Source of the DNA: Candidatus Avipropionibacterium avicola
GTDB taxonomy: Bacteria > Actinomycetota > Actinomycetes > Propionibacteriales > Propionibacteriaceae
DNA: 11,095 nucleotides
Direction of reading: 5' to 3'
NCBI GenBank assembly: GCA_018715445.1
Contig: DVLP01000080.1
Span: 1-11,095 of the forward strand
The position numbers were made by a program, and so were the translations under genes. A model generated the notes under the pieces. That model did not search any database. It was given only the letters and a program-made list of their open reading frames with translations, and had not been told where the DNA came from. Shown one piece after another: positions 1 through 7,274 of the stretch (the first letter of the stretch is position 1; every line of letters starts with the position of its first letter).

Positions 1-2
1 GA

Positions 3-518
3 CTGGTGTTCCTCTTCTTCATCGGTGCCCTGTTGCTCCCCGGTGACCTGCACCTCATCCCGAACTACATCACGATCGCCAATCTGCGTTGGCTGGACAC
101 CTACCAGGGCCTCATCATCCCGACCTCGGCCGCCGTGCTGGGCACCTTCCTGTTGCGGCAGAACATGAAGACCATCCCGCGCGAGATCATCGACGCCGCG
201 AAGATGGACCGCGCCGGACACTGGACGATGCTGACCAGGATCGTCCTGCCGATGTGTCGACCCATGGTCGTGACCATCGCGATCGTCACCCTGATCGGCG
301 AGTGGAACCGGTTCATCTGGCCGTTGATCATCACCAACAGCAACGACCTGCGCGTGTTGCCGATCGGCTTGCTCTACCTGATGGACCAGGAGGGCACCCA
401 GAACTGGGGCGCGATCATGGCCGGCACCCTGATGACGGCCCTGCCGATGATCATTGCGTTCATCTTCGCGCAGAAGCAGATCATCCAGGGCCTGACCCGC
501 ACCACGACGATGAAGTGA
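3..518 (+). CDS. Carbohydrate ABC transporter permease, UgpE/MalG type (5' truncated)
   Basis: This is the C-terminal part (about 171 residues) of an inner-membrane permease of a binding-protein-dependent ABC importer; the window edge removes the N-terminus, so no start is assigned. The cytoplasmic EAA loop that contacts the ATPase is clear: EIIDAAKMDRAG followed by IVLP, about 60-82 residues into the fragment. Hydrophobic segments flank it, including LIIPTSAAVLGTFLL before it and MVVTIAIVTLIGEW and TLMTALPMIIAFIFA after it. The WNRFIWPLIIT stretch and the ending IIQGLTRTTTMK resemble UgpE of the glycerol-3-phosphate importer and related sugar permeases (family knowledge). The solute-binding protein gene starts 11 bp after the stop, so the two are surely co-transcribed. 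The companion permease and ATPase should lie upstream or elsewhere. The family is certain; the substrate is not readable from this fragment. Confidence 0.93.
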   Translation: MVFLFFIGALLLPGDLHLIPNYITIANLRWLDTYQGLIIPTSAAVLGTFLLRQNMKTIPREIIDAAKMDRAGHWTMLTRIVLPMCRPMVVTIAIVTLIGEWNRFIWPLIITNSNDLRVLPIGLLYLMDQEGTQNWGAIMAGTLMTALPMIIAFIFAQKQIIQGLTRTTTMK

Positions 519-529
519 GAGGCACCTCC

Positions 530-1885
530 ATGACAGCTTCACTTGATCGACGACGGCTCCTGCAGCTCGGGCTGGGCGGCGCCGCTGGCGCCCTCGGCCT
601 CGGACTGGCCTCCTGCGCTCGTGGGCCCGGCGGGTCCAAGGAGGGGTCGTTCAAGCAACCCCGCGTCAACATCCCCGACCAGTACTCCGGCCGCAAGCCG
701 GTGATCGCCTGGAGCGCCTTCGGTGGCGGTTCCGGTGAGGCGATGGCCGAGATCGCCACGATGTTCAACGACTCCCAGACCGACATCTTCCTCGATGTCC
801 AGTTCCAAGGCAGCTACGGCGACATCGGTCAGAAGTTGGTGGCCTCCATGCAGTCCGGGGTCGCCCCCGACATGGTGATCGTGGCCGAGGACTCCCAGGG
901 CCAGCTGCAGATGCAGGAGGTCGCCTCACCCCTGAACGAGTTCGTCTCGCCCGAGACCATCAACCGCCTCAACAAGGTGATGATCGACCAGTGGACGGTG
1001 AACGGGCAGATCTACCAGATCCCGTTCGCCCGCAGCACCCCGGTGTTCTACTACAACAGGGATCTCTACGCCAAGATCGGACTGCCCGACCGTGGCCCGG
1101 AGACCTGGACGGAGTTCCTGGACTGGGCCGAGGAGATCCACAAGTTCAAGAACCCCCAGGGTGACCCGACCCCGGCGCTGACCAGCACCAACAGCGGCTG
1201 GTACTTCCAGGCCTTCATCTGGGAGTGGGGCGGCAAGTACTCCGACGGCCTCGACGTGATGGTCAACCAGGGCGGCGCGGTCGAGGCTGCGCAGTACTTC
1301 AACGACCTGTACGTCAAGCACGGCTACGGAGCGGCGAACGTCGGTCAGGACAGCTTCAACAACGGCTTCGTGGCCAGCGGGATCTACTCGACCGCAAGCC
1401 TGGCCACGATCGAAGGAGCAGCCAAGGACCGGATCGGCGCCGCCTTCATCCCGGCGGAGAAGGAGCGAGCCGTCCCGACCGGCGGCTCGGGCTGGACCGT
1501 ACCGATCGGGATCGAGCGCACCAACAAGGAAGCGGCCGGGCAGGTGATGGAGTTCTTCGCCCAGGCGGAGAACGCTGCCTACTGGACGCTGCGCAGCGGC
1601 TACGTCCCGATCACCGAGGACGCCACCGAGACCGACATCTTCAAGAACCAGGTGGCCAAGAACCCGAACTACCAGGTCGCACCCGACCAGTTGGAGTATG
1701 CCCGCGGCACCGACCCGGCCCGCTCCTTCGTCCCCGGATCCGGTGACATCCTGGACACCTACATCGGATTGATCTACGCCAGCGACGAGCCGGTGCAGTC
1801 GGTCCTGGACCGGATGGCGACCAAGCTGCAGCGGGCAGCCGACAACGTACGGCCTGCCTACGACCTGCTGATGAGCGGAGGCTGA
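530..1885 (+). CDS. Extracellular solute-binding lipoprotein of the UgpB-like family 1
   Basis: The 451-residue protein captures substrate outside the membrane for the upstream permease. The N-terminus MTASLDRRRLLQLG has a twin-arginine motif (residues 7-9), a glycine/alanine/leucine-rich hydrophobic core, and the lipobox LASC with lipidated Cys29, so it is a Tat- or Sec-exported lipoprotein. The mature part opens with WSAFGGGSGEAMAEIATMFN, then SMQSGVAPDMVIV, TPVFYYNRDLYAKIGL, TWTEFLDWA and GGSGWTVPIG. These are recurring blocks of family 1 binding proteins, most like the UgpB group. I chose ATG 530 because a GAGAGG sequence precedes it by a few bases, it lies just after the permease stop, and it gives a complete signal peptide; the open frame upstream of it only overlaps the permease. 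The order permease then binding protein, with the binding protein last, is less common than the reverse. The ligand could be a sugar, a polyol or a glycerophosphodiester; I cannot decide which. Confidence 0.92.
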   Translation: MTASLDRRRLLQLGLGGAAGALGLGLASCARGPGGSKEGSFKQPRVNIPDQYSGRKPVIAWSAFGGGSGEAMAEIATMFNDSQTDIFLDVQFQGSYGDIGQKLVASMQSGVAPDMVIVAEDSQGQLQMQEVASPLNEFVSPETINRLNKVMIDQWTVNGQIYQIPFARSTPVFYYNRDLYAKIGLPDRGPETWTEFLDWAEEIHKFKNPQGDPTPALTSTNSGWYFQAFIWEWGGKYSDGLDVMVNQGGAVEAAQYFNDLYVKHGYGAANVGQDSFNNGFVASGIYSTASLATIEGAAKDRIGAAFIPAEKERAVPTGGSGWTVPIGIERTNKEAAGQVMEFFAQAENAAYWTLRSGYVPITEDATETDIFKNQVAKNPNYQVAPDQLEYARGTDPARSFVPGSGDILDTYIGLIYASDEPVQSVLDRMATKLQRAADNVRPAYDLLMSGG

Positions 1886-1887
1886 AC

Positions 1888-1925
1888 CGATGCTGGGCCC
1901 ACTCGCCGGAGCGGGCCCAGCATCG
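1888..1925 (+). terminator. Strong GC-rich hairpin terminator after the transporter genes
   Basis: A perfect 13-bp inverted repeat, CGATGCTGGGCCC (1888-1900) with GGGCCCAGCATCG (1913-1925), begins 2 bp after the binding-protein stop. Inside it a further CTC/GAG stem closes a GCCG tetraloop after one A/C mismatch, giving about 16 pairs. No T-tract follows, which is usual for intrinsic terminators of high-GC actinobacteria. It marks the end of the ABC transporter operon and may also shield it from convergent transcription coming from the tRNA side. Confidence 0.85.
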
Positions 1926-2073
1926 CGGGTCGTCGGTCAGTGGCGAAGCTCACCGCTGGATTCATGACGCGACCGTGGCCGGGCAACCGATTCCCGGGCT
2001 CCAACGGCGTCGGTCGGTACGGATTTCCAGCGCAGACACCGGGGACCGGCTACGGGACTGGAAACTTCGGGTG

Positions 2074-2149
2074 TGGCGCCCTCGGCAGGATTCGAACCTG
2101 CGACACCCGCTTTAGGAGAGCGGTGCTCTATCCCCTGAGCTACGAGGGC
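2074..2149 (-). tRNA. tRNA-Arg (anticodon CCT)
   Basis: Read on the minus strand, a full cloverleaf folds. The acceptor stem is GCCCTCG with CGAGGGC, the D-arm is GCTC/GAGC, the anticodon stem is CCGCT/AGCGG around the loop CTCCTAA, and the T-arm is GCAGG-TTCGAAT-CCTGC. Loop positions 34-36 read CCT, so it decodes AGG arginine codons. The 3' CCA is encoded after discriminator G (the complement of 2074-2077), giving 76 nt. No integrase or duplicated 3' end is seen, so there is no sign that it serves as an attachment site here. Confidence 0.97.
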
Positions 2150-2189
2150 TGGACCGACGCGGGGCGTGACGCCACGGACGGCCCGGGCG

Positions 2190-2195
2190 AGTCTA
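2190..2195 (-). promoter_or_regulatory. Candidate -10 element for tRNA-Arg
   Basis: The minus strand carries TAGACT here, a match to the TANNNT -10 consensus, about 40 bases upstream of the tRNA 5' end and just after the thioredoxin stop codon. No good -35 hexamer is visible at the usual spacing. The tRNA could instead be processed from read-through of the thioredoxin transcript. This is a weak call. Confidence 0.3.
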
Positions 2196-2201
2196 TCCTG
2201 C

Positions 2202-2570
2202 TCAGCCCTCGGCCTGGAGCCGCTCGACCTCGGCGTGGATGGCCTCCATGTCGAGTTCCTTGATCTTGGTGACGACCTCGTCCAGCTGCGGGCCGCTCAG
2301 CGCGCCGGCCTGGTTGAACACCATGACGCCCTCACGGAAGGCGAGCAGGGTCGGGACGGCGGAGATGCCGAACTGGGTGGCGAGGTCGTTGTTCTCGTCG
2401 AAGTCGATCTTGGTGAAGGTCGCGTCGGGGTGCTTGTCGGAAACCTTCTCGTAGACCGGGGCGAAGCGCAGGCACGGCTGGCACCACGTGGCCCACACGT
2501 CGACCAGGACGATGTCGTTGCCGGTGACGGTGCTCTCGAAATCGGCGCTGGTGATGCTGCTGACAGCCAT
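2202..2570 (-). CDS. trxA: Thioredoxin family protein (WCQPC active site)
   Basis: A 122-residue single-domain thioredoxin, of normal length for the family, which would act as a cytoplasmic dithiol-disulfide reductant. The active site VWATWCQPC lies at residues 25-33 with cysteines at 30 and 33, and the cis-proline lies in ISAVPTLLAF (Pro73). The canonical sequence is WCGPC; Gln replaces Gly between the cysteines, which may shift redox potential or partner choice (inference). The C-terminal tail (KELDMEAIHAEVERLQAEG) resembles a thioredoxin-like type common in Actinobacteria rather than E. coli TrxA. I chose ATG 2570 because GAGAGGGA lies just upstream and the domain starts normally; a longer in-frame version adds only 14 residues with no family match. 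It stands alone between the methyltransferase and the tRNA gene, with about 106 bp upstream for its own promoter. The symbol is by family only. Confidence 0.93.
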   Translation of the reverse strand: MAVSSITSADFESTVTGNDIVLVDVWATWCQPCLRFAPVYEKVSDKHPDATFTKIDFDENNDLATQFGISAVPTLLAFREGVMVFNQAGALSGPQLDEVVTKIKELDMEAIHAEVERLQAEG

Positions 2571-2676
2571 GGGTGTTCCCTCTCGATCGACTCTCGGGTG
2601 TGAGGCTTGCACTCGGAGGAACAGCGACGCGGCGGCGACTATTCCACGGCGGCGAACTTCGCCCGACGAATCCGCG

Positions 2677-3441
2677 CTACTTGATGGCGACGACCCGACG
2701 CATCGGGATCGGCAGCGTCAGCGGACCCCGCCGCGAGATCCGCCGGACCAGGTGGGAGACGCCTGCCTCGATCTGCTGCGGATCGGCGCTGGGCAGGTAC
2801 ATCCCATTGATCACCATCTCGGCGTCCTCGCGGCCCGAGACGGTGAACTGGTAGCGCTCGCGGGCATCCTCCACCTTGCGCAGCCCGGCGGCCGGCAGCG
2901 CGGTCGCCAGCCCGATCCGCTCCAACACCCCGGGGAAGCGGATCCGTGCCCGCATCGCGGCGAACAGCAACCCCAACTCGCGGGCGTCACGGACCGAGGT
3001 CGGGCGGACCGACGGGCCGAGCAGCACGACCAGCCCCCCGGGCCGTACGATCCGGGCCATCTCGGACAGCACATCGGTCGCCGGCGTCACCACCGCCAGC
3101 CCCATCGAGGAGGTCACCACGTCGGCCACGCCGTCGGCCATCGGCAGCCGCAGGGCATCGGCCTGCACGGCCGGTCCTGCCTGGTCGACCAGCTTCAGTT
3201 CGTCGTACGAGATGTCGACGCTCACCACGGTGCGATTGGGATGGGCGAGCTCGCGGGCCACCGGTCCTGCGCCGGACGCGATGTCGACGACGGTCCTCGA
3301 CTGCGAGGACACGGCCCGGGCGAGCCAGCGGTACGGGTTGTCGTCACCGGCGCGACTACGGGTCAGCACCGCTTCGATCGCTCCGGCCCGGTCCCGGTGG
3401 AACCCGGTCAGATAACCGGTCCAGTCAGACGGTCGCGCCAC
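2677..3441 (-). CDS. Class I SAM-dependent methyltransferase
   Basis: The 254-residue protein has the class I fold of SAM methyltransferases. Motif I is VVDIASGAG (residues 51-59), the acidic residue after strand 2 is Asp76 in SVDIS, DALRLPMADGVADVVTSS (95-112) is the adenine-side loop and strand-4 region, and IVRPGGLVVLLGP (131-143) is the post-core block. The pattern resembles the UbiE/Methyltransf_11 group. Nothing visible identifies the acceptor, so small molecule, lipid and other targets remain open. The start is GTG 3441, preceded by GGGGAGG four bases away. It begins 21 bp after the stop of the DtxR-type regulator on the same strand, so the two are probably one transcript and the enzyme may share its metal-related context. 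That functional link is inference. Confidence 0.88.
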   Translation of the reverse strand: MARPSDWTGYLTGFHRDRAGAIEAVLTRSRAGDDNPYRWLARAVSSQSRTVVDIASGAGPVARELAHPNRTVVSVDISYDELKLVDQAGPAVQADALRLPMADGVADVVTSSMGLAVVTPATDVLSEMARIVRPGGLVVLLGPSVRPTSVRDARELGLLFAAMRARIRFPGVLERIGLATALPAAGLRKVEDARERYQFTVSGREDAEMVINGMYLPSADPQQIEAGVSHLVRRISRRGPLTLPIPMRRVVAIK

Positions 3442-3462
3442 GGTGCCTCCCCGGGTGCCGGA

Positions 3463-4161
3463 TCAGGCGGGCGGATCGACGAACAGGTGTCCGGCGGCCT
3501 CGAGGCTCAGCTCGCAGACCGGGTTGTCCCCCACCTGCAGCTGGACCCCCAGCCCGCCCGGGGTCACCGCGACGTCGGCGCCGGGCAACAGGCCGGCCTG
3601 CTCCAGCACGGCCATCGTCTCGATGTCCTTCTGGATCTCCTCGGTCAGTCGGCGCAGCGTCACCTGCAGCCCGCCGGTGGCATGGTCGTCCAGCAGGGTC
3701 GCGAGCGACACCGGTGCCGGGCCCTGGGGCTCGGTGGCGGGCACGCCCAGCTCGTCCAGTCCGGGGATGGGGTTGCCGTAGGGCGACTCGGCGTGGCTCT
3801 CCAGGATCGTGAGCAGGCGCTCCTCGACCTTCTCCGAGACCACGTGCTCCCAGCGGCAGGCCTCGTCGTGGACCAGTTCCCAGTCGAGTCCGATCACGTC
3901 GACCAACAGCCGCTCCACGAGACGGTGCTTGCGCATCACCCGCGTCGCCAGGGTGCGACCCTCGGGGGTCAGCTCCAGGTGCCGATCGCCCTGGACCACC
4001 ACAAGTCCGTCGCGCTCCATGCGCGCCACCGTCTGCGAGACCGTCGGGCCGCTCTGGTGCAGCCGCTCGGCGATGCGGGCGCGCAGGGGGACGATGCCCT
4101 CTTCCTCGAGCTCGAAGATCGTGCGCAGATACATCTCTGTGGTGTCGATCAGTTCACTCAC
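3463..4161 (-). CDS. dtxR: DtxR/IdeR-family metal-dependent transcriptional regulator
   Basis: The 232-residue repressor binds DNA when loaded with Fe(II), or Mn(II) in some relatives. The winged helix-turn-helix lies in residues 1-70 (DTTEMYLRTI, LHQSGPTVSQTVARMERDGLV). Dimerisation and metal residues match Corynebacterium DtxR at identical numbers: Met10, Cys102, Glu105 and His106 for the primary site, and His79, Glu83 and His98 for the ancillary site. A linker with NPIPGLDELG (130-139) leads to a C-terminal SH3-like domain (about 150-232). Keeping Cys102 favours an iron regulator of the DtxR/IdeR type over MntR, which lacks it. The start is GTG 4161 with GAGGA about 10 bases upstream, and it reproduces the DtxR N-terminus exactly. 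The methyltransferase follows after 21 bp. I saw no DtxR-type iron box (TTAGG-TAACC dyad) upstream of any gene in the window. Confidence 0.95.
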   Translation of the reverse strand: MSELIDTTEMYLRTIFELEEEGIVPLRARIAERLHQSGPTVSQTVARMERDGLVVVQGDRHLELTPEGRTLATRVMRKHRLVERLLVDVIGLDWELVHDEACRWEHVVSEKVEERLLTILESHAESPYGNPIPGLDELGVPATEPQGPAPVSLATLLDDHATGGLQVTLRRLTEEIQKDIETMAVLEQAGLLPGADVAVTPGGLGVQLQVGDNPVCELSLEAAGHLFVDPPA

Positions 4162-4251
4162 GGTGTCACAGTCCTCATCTTCGATGCGTCTTCACATCCG
4201 ACGCTGCCGTACTGCCCTCGCTGGCTCTTCGACCGTCCAGCCAAGGCCACC

Positions 4252-5106
4252 CTATATCGCGGGGCCAGTGGCGGTGGTCGCGCCCAACAATGTCAGCAGC
4301 CGTGCGACCTCGTCGGCGACCGCATCGCGCGCCGGGCCGAGGTACTTACGGGTGTCGACCAGGGCCGGATCGGCCAGTCGCTCCCGTACGACGGCGGTGA
4401 AGACCTTGTTCAGGTGGGTCGCGATGTTGACCTTGGTCATCCCGGCCCGGACGCCGCGGACGATCTCGTCGTCGGCCACCCCGGACGAGCCGTGCAGCAC
4501 CAGCGGGACCGGCACCTTGTCGGCCAGGGTCGCGATCAGGTCCAGGTCGAGCTTCGAGGTCCGCTCGGTCATCGCATGGGAGGAGCCGACCGCCACGGCC
4601 AGGGCATCGACGCCGGTGGCGGAGACGAAGGCGGCAGCCTCGTCCGGGTCGGTCCGCACGCCCGGAGCGTGGGCGCCGTCCTTGCCGCCGACCTCACCGA
4701 GCTCGGCCTCGACGTCGATCCCGCGGGCATGACAGGCCTTCACGACCTCGGCGGTCTCGGACAGGTTCTCGGCGTAGTCCAGCACGGAGGCGTCGAACAT
4801 GATCGAGTCCACGCCCAGCTCGATCCCGGCCTCGACCAGGTCGCGACGGGTGATGTGGTCCAGGTGCACCACGGCCGGTACGGAGGCTGCCTCGGCGATC
4901 GCCTGGGTGGCGAGGGTGATCGGGCGGATCGCGCCGTGGTACTTGATCGCGTTCTCCGAGATCTGCAGCACGACCGGCGCGCCGGCCTGCTCGGCACCGG
5001 CGACCAGCGCCTCGGCGTGCTCGATGCTGATCACGTTGAAGGCGCCGACAGCAGCCTGCGCGGTACGGGCCTGCTGCAGCAGGTCGGTCAGTCGGGCGGT
5101 GGTCAT
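4252..5106 (-). CDS. Class II ketose-bisphosphate aldolase (GatY/KbaY/Fba type)
   Basis: The 284-residue zinc aldolase cleaves a ketose-1,6-bisphosphate (tagatose or fructose) to dihydroxyacetone phosphate and glyceraldehyde 3-phosphate. Visible signatures are GAFNV (21-25), HLDH (81-84, catalytic Asp83 and zinc ligand His84), the Glu-rich VEAELGEVGG (132-141), zinc ligands His177 in GSSHAM and His205 in LHGSSG, and the phosphate-binding KVNIAT (225-230). The length fits the 284-286 residues of GatY/KbaY rather than the 340-360 residues of long Fba enzymes. It is the last gene of the amino-sugar operon, 48 bp after nagA, with a clear GGAGG seven bases before ATG 5106. The company of an AgaS-like SIS protein and a deacetylase favours tagatose-bisphosphate from GalNAc, but a fructose-bisphosphate specificity cannot be ruled out by sequence alone. 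The kinase that would supply its bisphosphate is absent from the window. Confidence 0.93.
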   Translation of the reverse strand: MTTARLTDLLQQARTAQAAVGAFNVISIEHAEALVAGAEQAGAPVVLQISENAIKYHGAIRPITLATQAIAEAASVPAVVHLDHITRRDLVEAGIELGVDSIMFDASVLDYAENLSETAEVVKACHARGIDVEAELGEVGGKDGAHAPGVRTDPDEAAAFVSATGVDALAVAVGSSHAMTERTSKLDLDLIATLADKVPVPLVLHGSSGVADDEIVRGVRAGMTKVNIATHLNKVFTAVVRERLADPALVDTRKYLGPARDAVADEVARLLTLLGATTATGPAI

Positions 5107-5154
5107 CTCGATCCTCCGGACGCGGTGTGTGGACGTTGGGGCCGGCGTGGCCGG

Positions 5155-6315
5155 TCAGGTGGTGGGGTGGTCGAGCCAGGCGCCGCGGGCCATCACGCGG
5201 GTGACGACCAGGTCCTGGTCCAGCACGACCAGGTCGGCACGGGCACCGGTCGCGATCCGGCCGAGGTCGTCCAGGGCGTGCACCCGCGCCGGGTTCGCGG
5301 TGGCCATCGGCAGCACCTGGGCCGGCGTCAGCCCGGTGAACCGGACCACATTGCGTACGGCTTCGGCCAGCGTCAGCGTCGATCCGGCGATCGAGCCCTC
5401 ACTGCCGTCGGCGTTGACCAGGGTCGCCTTGCCGCCCGCAACCTTGACCCGCAGCGTGCCGAGACGGTACTCACCGTCGGCCAAGCCAGCGGCGGCCATC
5501 GCATCGGTGATCAGGACGGTCCGCTCGGTCCCGGCGGCCTCGATCGCCATCGCGATCACCTCACCGGCGAGGTGGTGGCCGTCGCAGACCAGCTCGACTG
5601 CAACCCGTTCGTCGGTCAGCAGCACCGGGACGGGCCCGGGCATACGGTGGTGGATCGGGTTCATCGCGTTGAACAGGTGAGTCGCCACGCGTGCCCCGTG
5701 GTCGACGGCGGCCCTGGCATCCTCGGCGCCCCCGGCGGTGTGGCCCACCGCAACGGTGACCTCGGCAGCGACGAACCGGTCGATCGCGTCCAGTGCCCCG
5801 GGCAGCTCCGGGGCGATCGTGATCATCGACAGGTGCTCGCGACCTGCCTCGATCAGCTGCTCGACGGTGGCCGGGTCCGGATCACGCAGCAGGGCCGGCG
5901 GATGGGCACCGCAGCGGGCCGCCGACAGGAACGGGGTCTCCAGGTGGATCCCGTCCAGTTCACCGCGGTCGCACAGCCCGGCCAGCAGCTCGAGCTCGGC
6001 CAGGATCTGCTCAACGGTGTCGGTGACGACGCTGGCGATGATGCCGGTCGTGCCCTGGCTGCGGTGGAAGTTGCGGGCCAGCAGCACCTCGTCCAGATCG
6101 GTCGAGGCGAAGTCGCCACCCCCGCCCGCATGGACATGGGTGTCGACGTAGCCGGGCGCGATCAGTCCGTCGATTCGGACCGCTCCGGTGGAGACCGGCG
6201 GGACCGCTCCCAACGCCTCGGTCCCGGTGATCCGATCCCCCGTGACGGTGATCCGACCGGGACCGACACTGCCGTCGGGCCACAGCACGGTCGCCGACTC
6301 GTAGGCCTGGCTCAT
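5155..6315 (-). CDS. nagA: N-acetylglucosamine-6-phosphate deacetylase (NagA)
   Basis: The 386-residue amidohydrolase removes acetate from N-acetylhexosamine 6-phosphate, giving the amino-sugar 6-phosphate. The TIM-barrel motifs are in order: PGYVDTHVHAGGG (54-66), HLETPFLS with metal ligand Glu126 (124-131), GHTAGG with His192, THLFNAM with His213 and substrate-binding Asn216/Ala217, CDGHH (244-248), and LITDAM with catalytic Asp271. The commoner E. coli form HLEGP has Thr for Gly here. A dispensable-looking longer start (GTG 6330) overlaps the ribosome-binding site. ATG 6315 is preferred: GGGAGG lies seven bases upstream, and its ATGA overlaps the kinase stop, giving translational coupling. 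Length and motifs are complete. An AgaA-type role on GalNAc-6-phosphate is possible because the families overlap. Confidence 0.95.
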   Translation of the reverse strand: MSQAYESATVLWPDGSVGPGRITVTGDRITGTEALGAVPPVSTGAVRIDGLIAPGYVDTHVHAGGGGDFASTDLDEVLLARNFHRSQGTTGIIASVVTDTVEQILAELELLAGLCDRGELDGIHLETPFLSAARCGAHPPALLRDPDPATVEQLIEAGREHLSMITIAPELPGALDAIDRFVAAEVTVAVGHTAGGAEDARAAVDHGARVATHLFNAMNPIHHRMPGPVPVLLTDERVAVELVCDGHHLAGEVIAMAIEAAGTERTVLITDAMAAAGLADGEYRLGTLRVKVAGGKATLVNADGSEGSIAGSTLTLAEAVRNVVRFTGLTPAQVLPMATANPARVHALDDLGRIATGARADLVVLDQDLVVTRVMARGAWLDHPTT

Positions 6316-7274
6316 CGGACGGCCTCCCACGCGGTCAGGCCGGCGCCGACCACACCGGCACGTGACCCGAGCTGGGCCGGCACCAGGGACGGACGACGCT
6401 GGAAGGTCATCGTCTGGTCGAAGTACTTCTCCACCATCGGGGCGAAGACGTCGAACATGCCCGAGACGCCGCCGCCGATGACGACCCGTTCACTGCCGTA
6501 CAGGGTGATCCCGGTGCGCAGCGCCTGACCCAGCGCCAGCGCCGCGGTCTCGACCACCCGCATCACCTTCTTGTCGCCCTCGCGGGCCCGGTCGGCCAAC
6601 ACCTCAGGACTGGGCACATCGGCCAGGTCGATGCCGGTGCGGACCTGGTAGAGCTTGCGCAACCCGGGGCCGGACGCCACGGTCTCGAGGCAGCCGGTCT
6701 GGCCACAGGCGCACACGGTGTCACCGGCGGCCGGCACCGGGATGTGGCCGATCTCGCCGGCATAGCCGTCGGCGACCAGGAGCTGGCCGTCGACCACCAC
6801 CGCCGCCGCGACCCCGGTCCCGATCGGGACGACCATCAGGTTGTCGACCCCGACACCGGCGCCGACCCGCCACTCGGCCCGGCCACCGGCGCGGACGTCG
6901 TGGGTGACGGTGCCGTCGAGTCCGGTGAGCTGCTGCAACAGCTCCGAGAGCCGGATGTCCTTCCAGCCGACGTTCGGGGCGTAGACCACGATCCCGCGAC
7001 GCTCGTCGACGATCCCCGGCACCGAGACGCCGAACCGGGAGACCCCGGCCTCGGCGGCCCGTTGGGCCAACTGCTCGGCCAGCCACTCGACCAGACCGGT
7101 AGCACCGCGGTCGATCGGCGTCGGCTCCCGGTCGGTACGGACCAGGGTGCCGTCGGAGGTCACCTCACCGAACTTGGTGAAGGTTCCCCCGAGGTCGGCG
7201 GCGATCACGGTCTGCGGATGGTCGCCGGCCTGCTGGCCCAGCAGCGAGTCGCCCGGGGTCGCGGTGGTGCTCAC
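6312..7274 (-). CDS. ROK-family sugar kinase (likely N-acetylhexosamine kinase)
   Basis: The 320-residue kinase phosphorylates a hexose or N-acetylhexosamine at O6 using ATP. Motifs are the phosphate-1 loop DLGGT (27-31), sugar-contact APNVGW (99-104), catalytic Asp126 in THDVRAGGRAEW, the adenosine-side GTG of PIGTGVAAAVV (150-160), and GEIGHIPV plus CACGQTGCLE, which supply the ROK zinc site (His177, Cys188, Cys190, Cys195). There is no N-terminal helix-turn-helix, so it is an enzyme and not a ROK repressor. The common NDAN around the catalytic Asp is HDVR here, a variant I recall from actinobacterial ROK kinases. The start is GTG 7274, whose GTGA overlaps the SIS stop; no strong ribosome-binding site precedes it, which fits coupled translation. 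Its position next to nagA points to GlcNAc or GalNAc; glucose or ManNAc is less likely. Confidence 0.92.
   Translation of the reverse strand: MSTTATPGDSLLGQQAGDHPQTVIAADLGGTFTKFGEVTSDGTLVRTDREPTPIDRGATGLVEWLAEQLAQRAAEAGVSRFGVSVPGIVDERRGIVVYAPNVGWKDIRLSELLQQLTGLDGTVTHDVRAGGRAEWRVGAGVGVDNLMVVPIGTGVAAAVVVDGQLLVADGYAGEIGHIPVPAAGDTVCACGQTGCLETVASGPGLRKLYQVRTGIDLADVPSPEVLADRAREGDKKVMRVVETAALALGQALRTGITLYGSERVVIGGGVSGMFDVFAPMVEKYFDQTMTFQRRPSLVPAQLGSRAGVVGAGLTAWEAVR

Noticed and set aside
89..529. In-frame upstream extension of the solute-binding protein
   Set aside because: It overlaps the permease in another frame and would bury the signal peptide; the lipobox and twin-arginine motif fix the start at 530.
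1926..2073. Possible small gene between the terminator and the tRNA
   Set aside because: The only open frame there runs on through the tRNA gene and into the thioredoxin gene; there is no ribosome-binding site or recognisable product.
2074..2149. tRNA-Arg as an integration site
   Set aside because: No integrase and no second copy of the tRNA 3' end were seen in the window; flanking genes look like ordinary chromosome.
2651..2663. Palindrome GGCGAA-C-TTCGCC between the methyltransferase and thioredoxin genes
   Set aside because: A 13-bp palindrome of this composition is easily expected by chance in GC-rich DNA, and its place just after the methyltransferase stop gives no clear role as operator or terminator.
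4222..4243. TGGCT/AGCCA hairpin after the aldolase as a terminator
   Set aside because: Only a 5-bp stem with a 12-base loop and no T-tract; too weak to call, although the operon must end in this 90-bp gap or read into dtxR.
2488..6528. A 1346-codon open frame on the + strand
   Set aside because: It runs antisense through the 3' two-thirds or more of five well-identified minus-strand genes, has no family motifs, and is rich in Arg/Gly/His/Asp. It is the usual long shadow frame of high-GC DNA.
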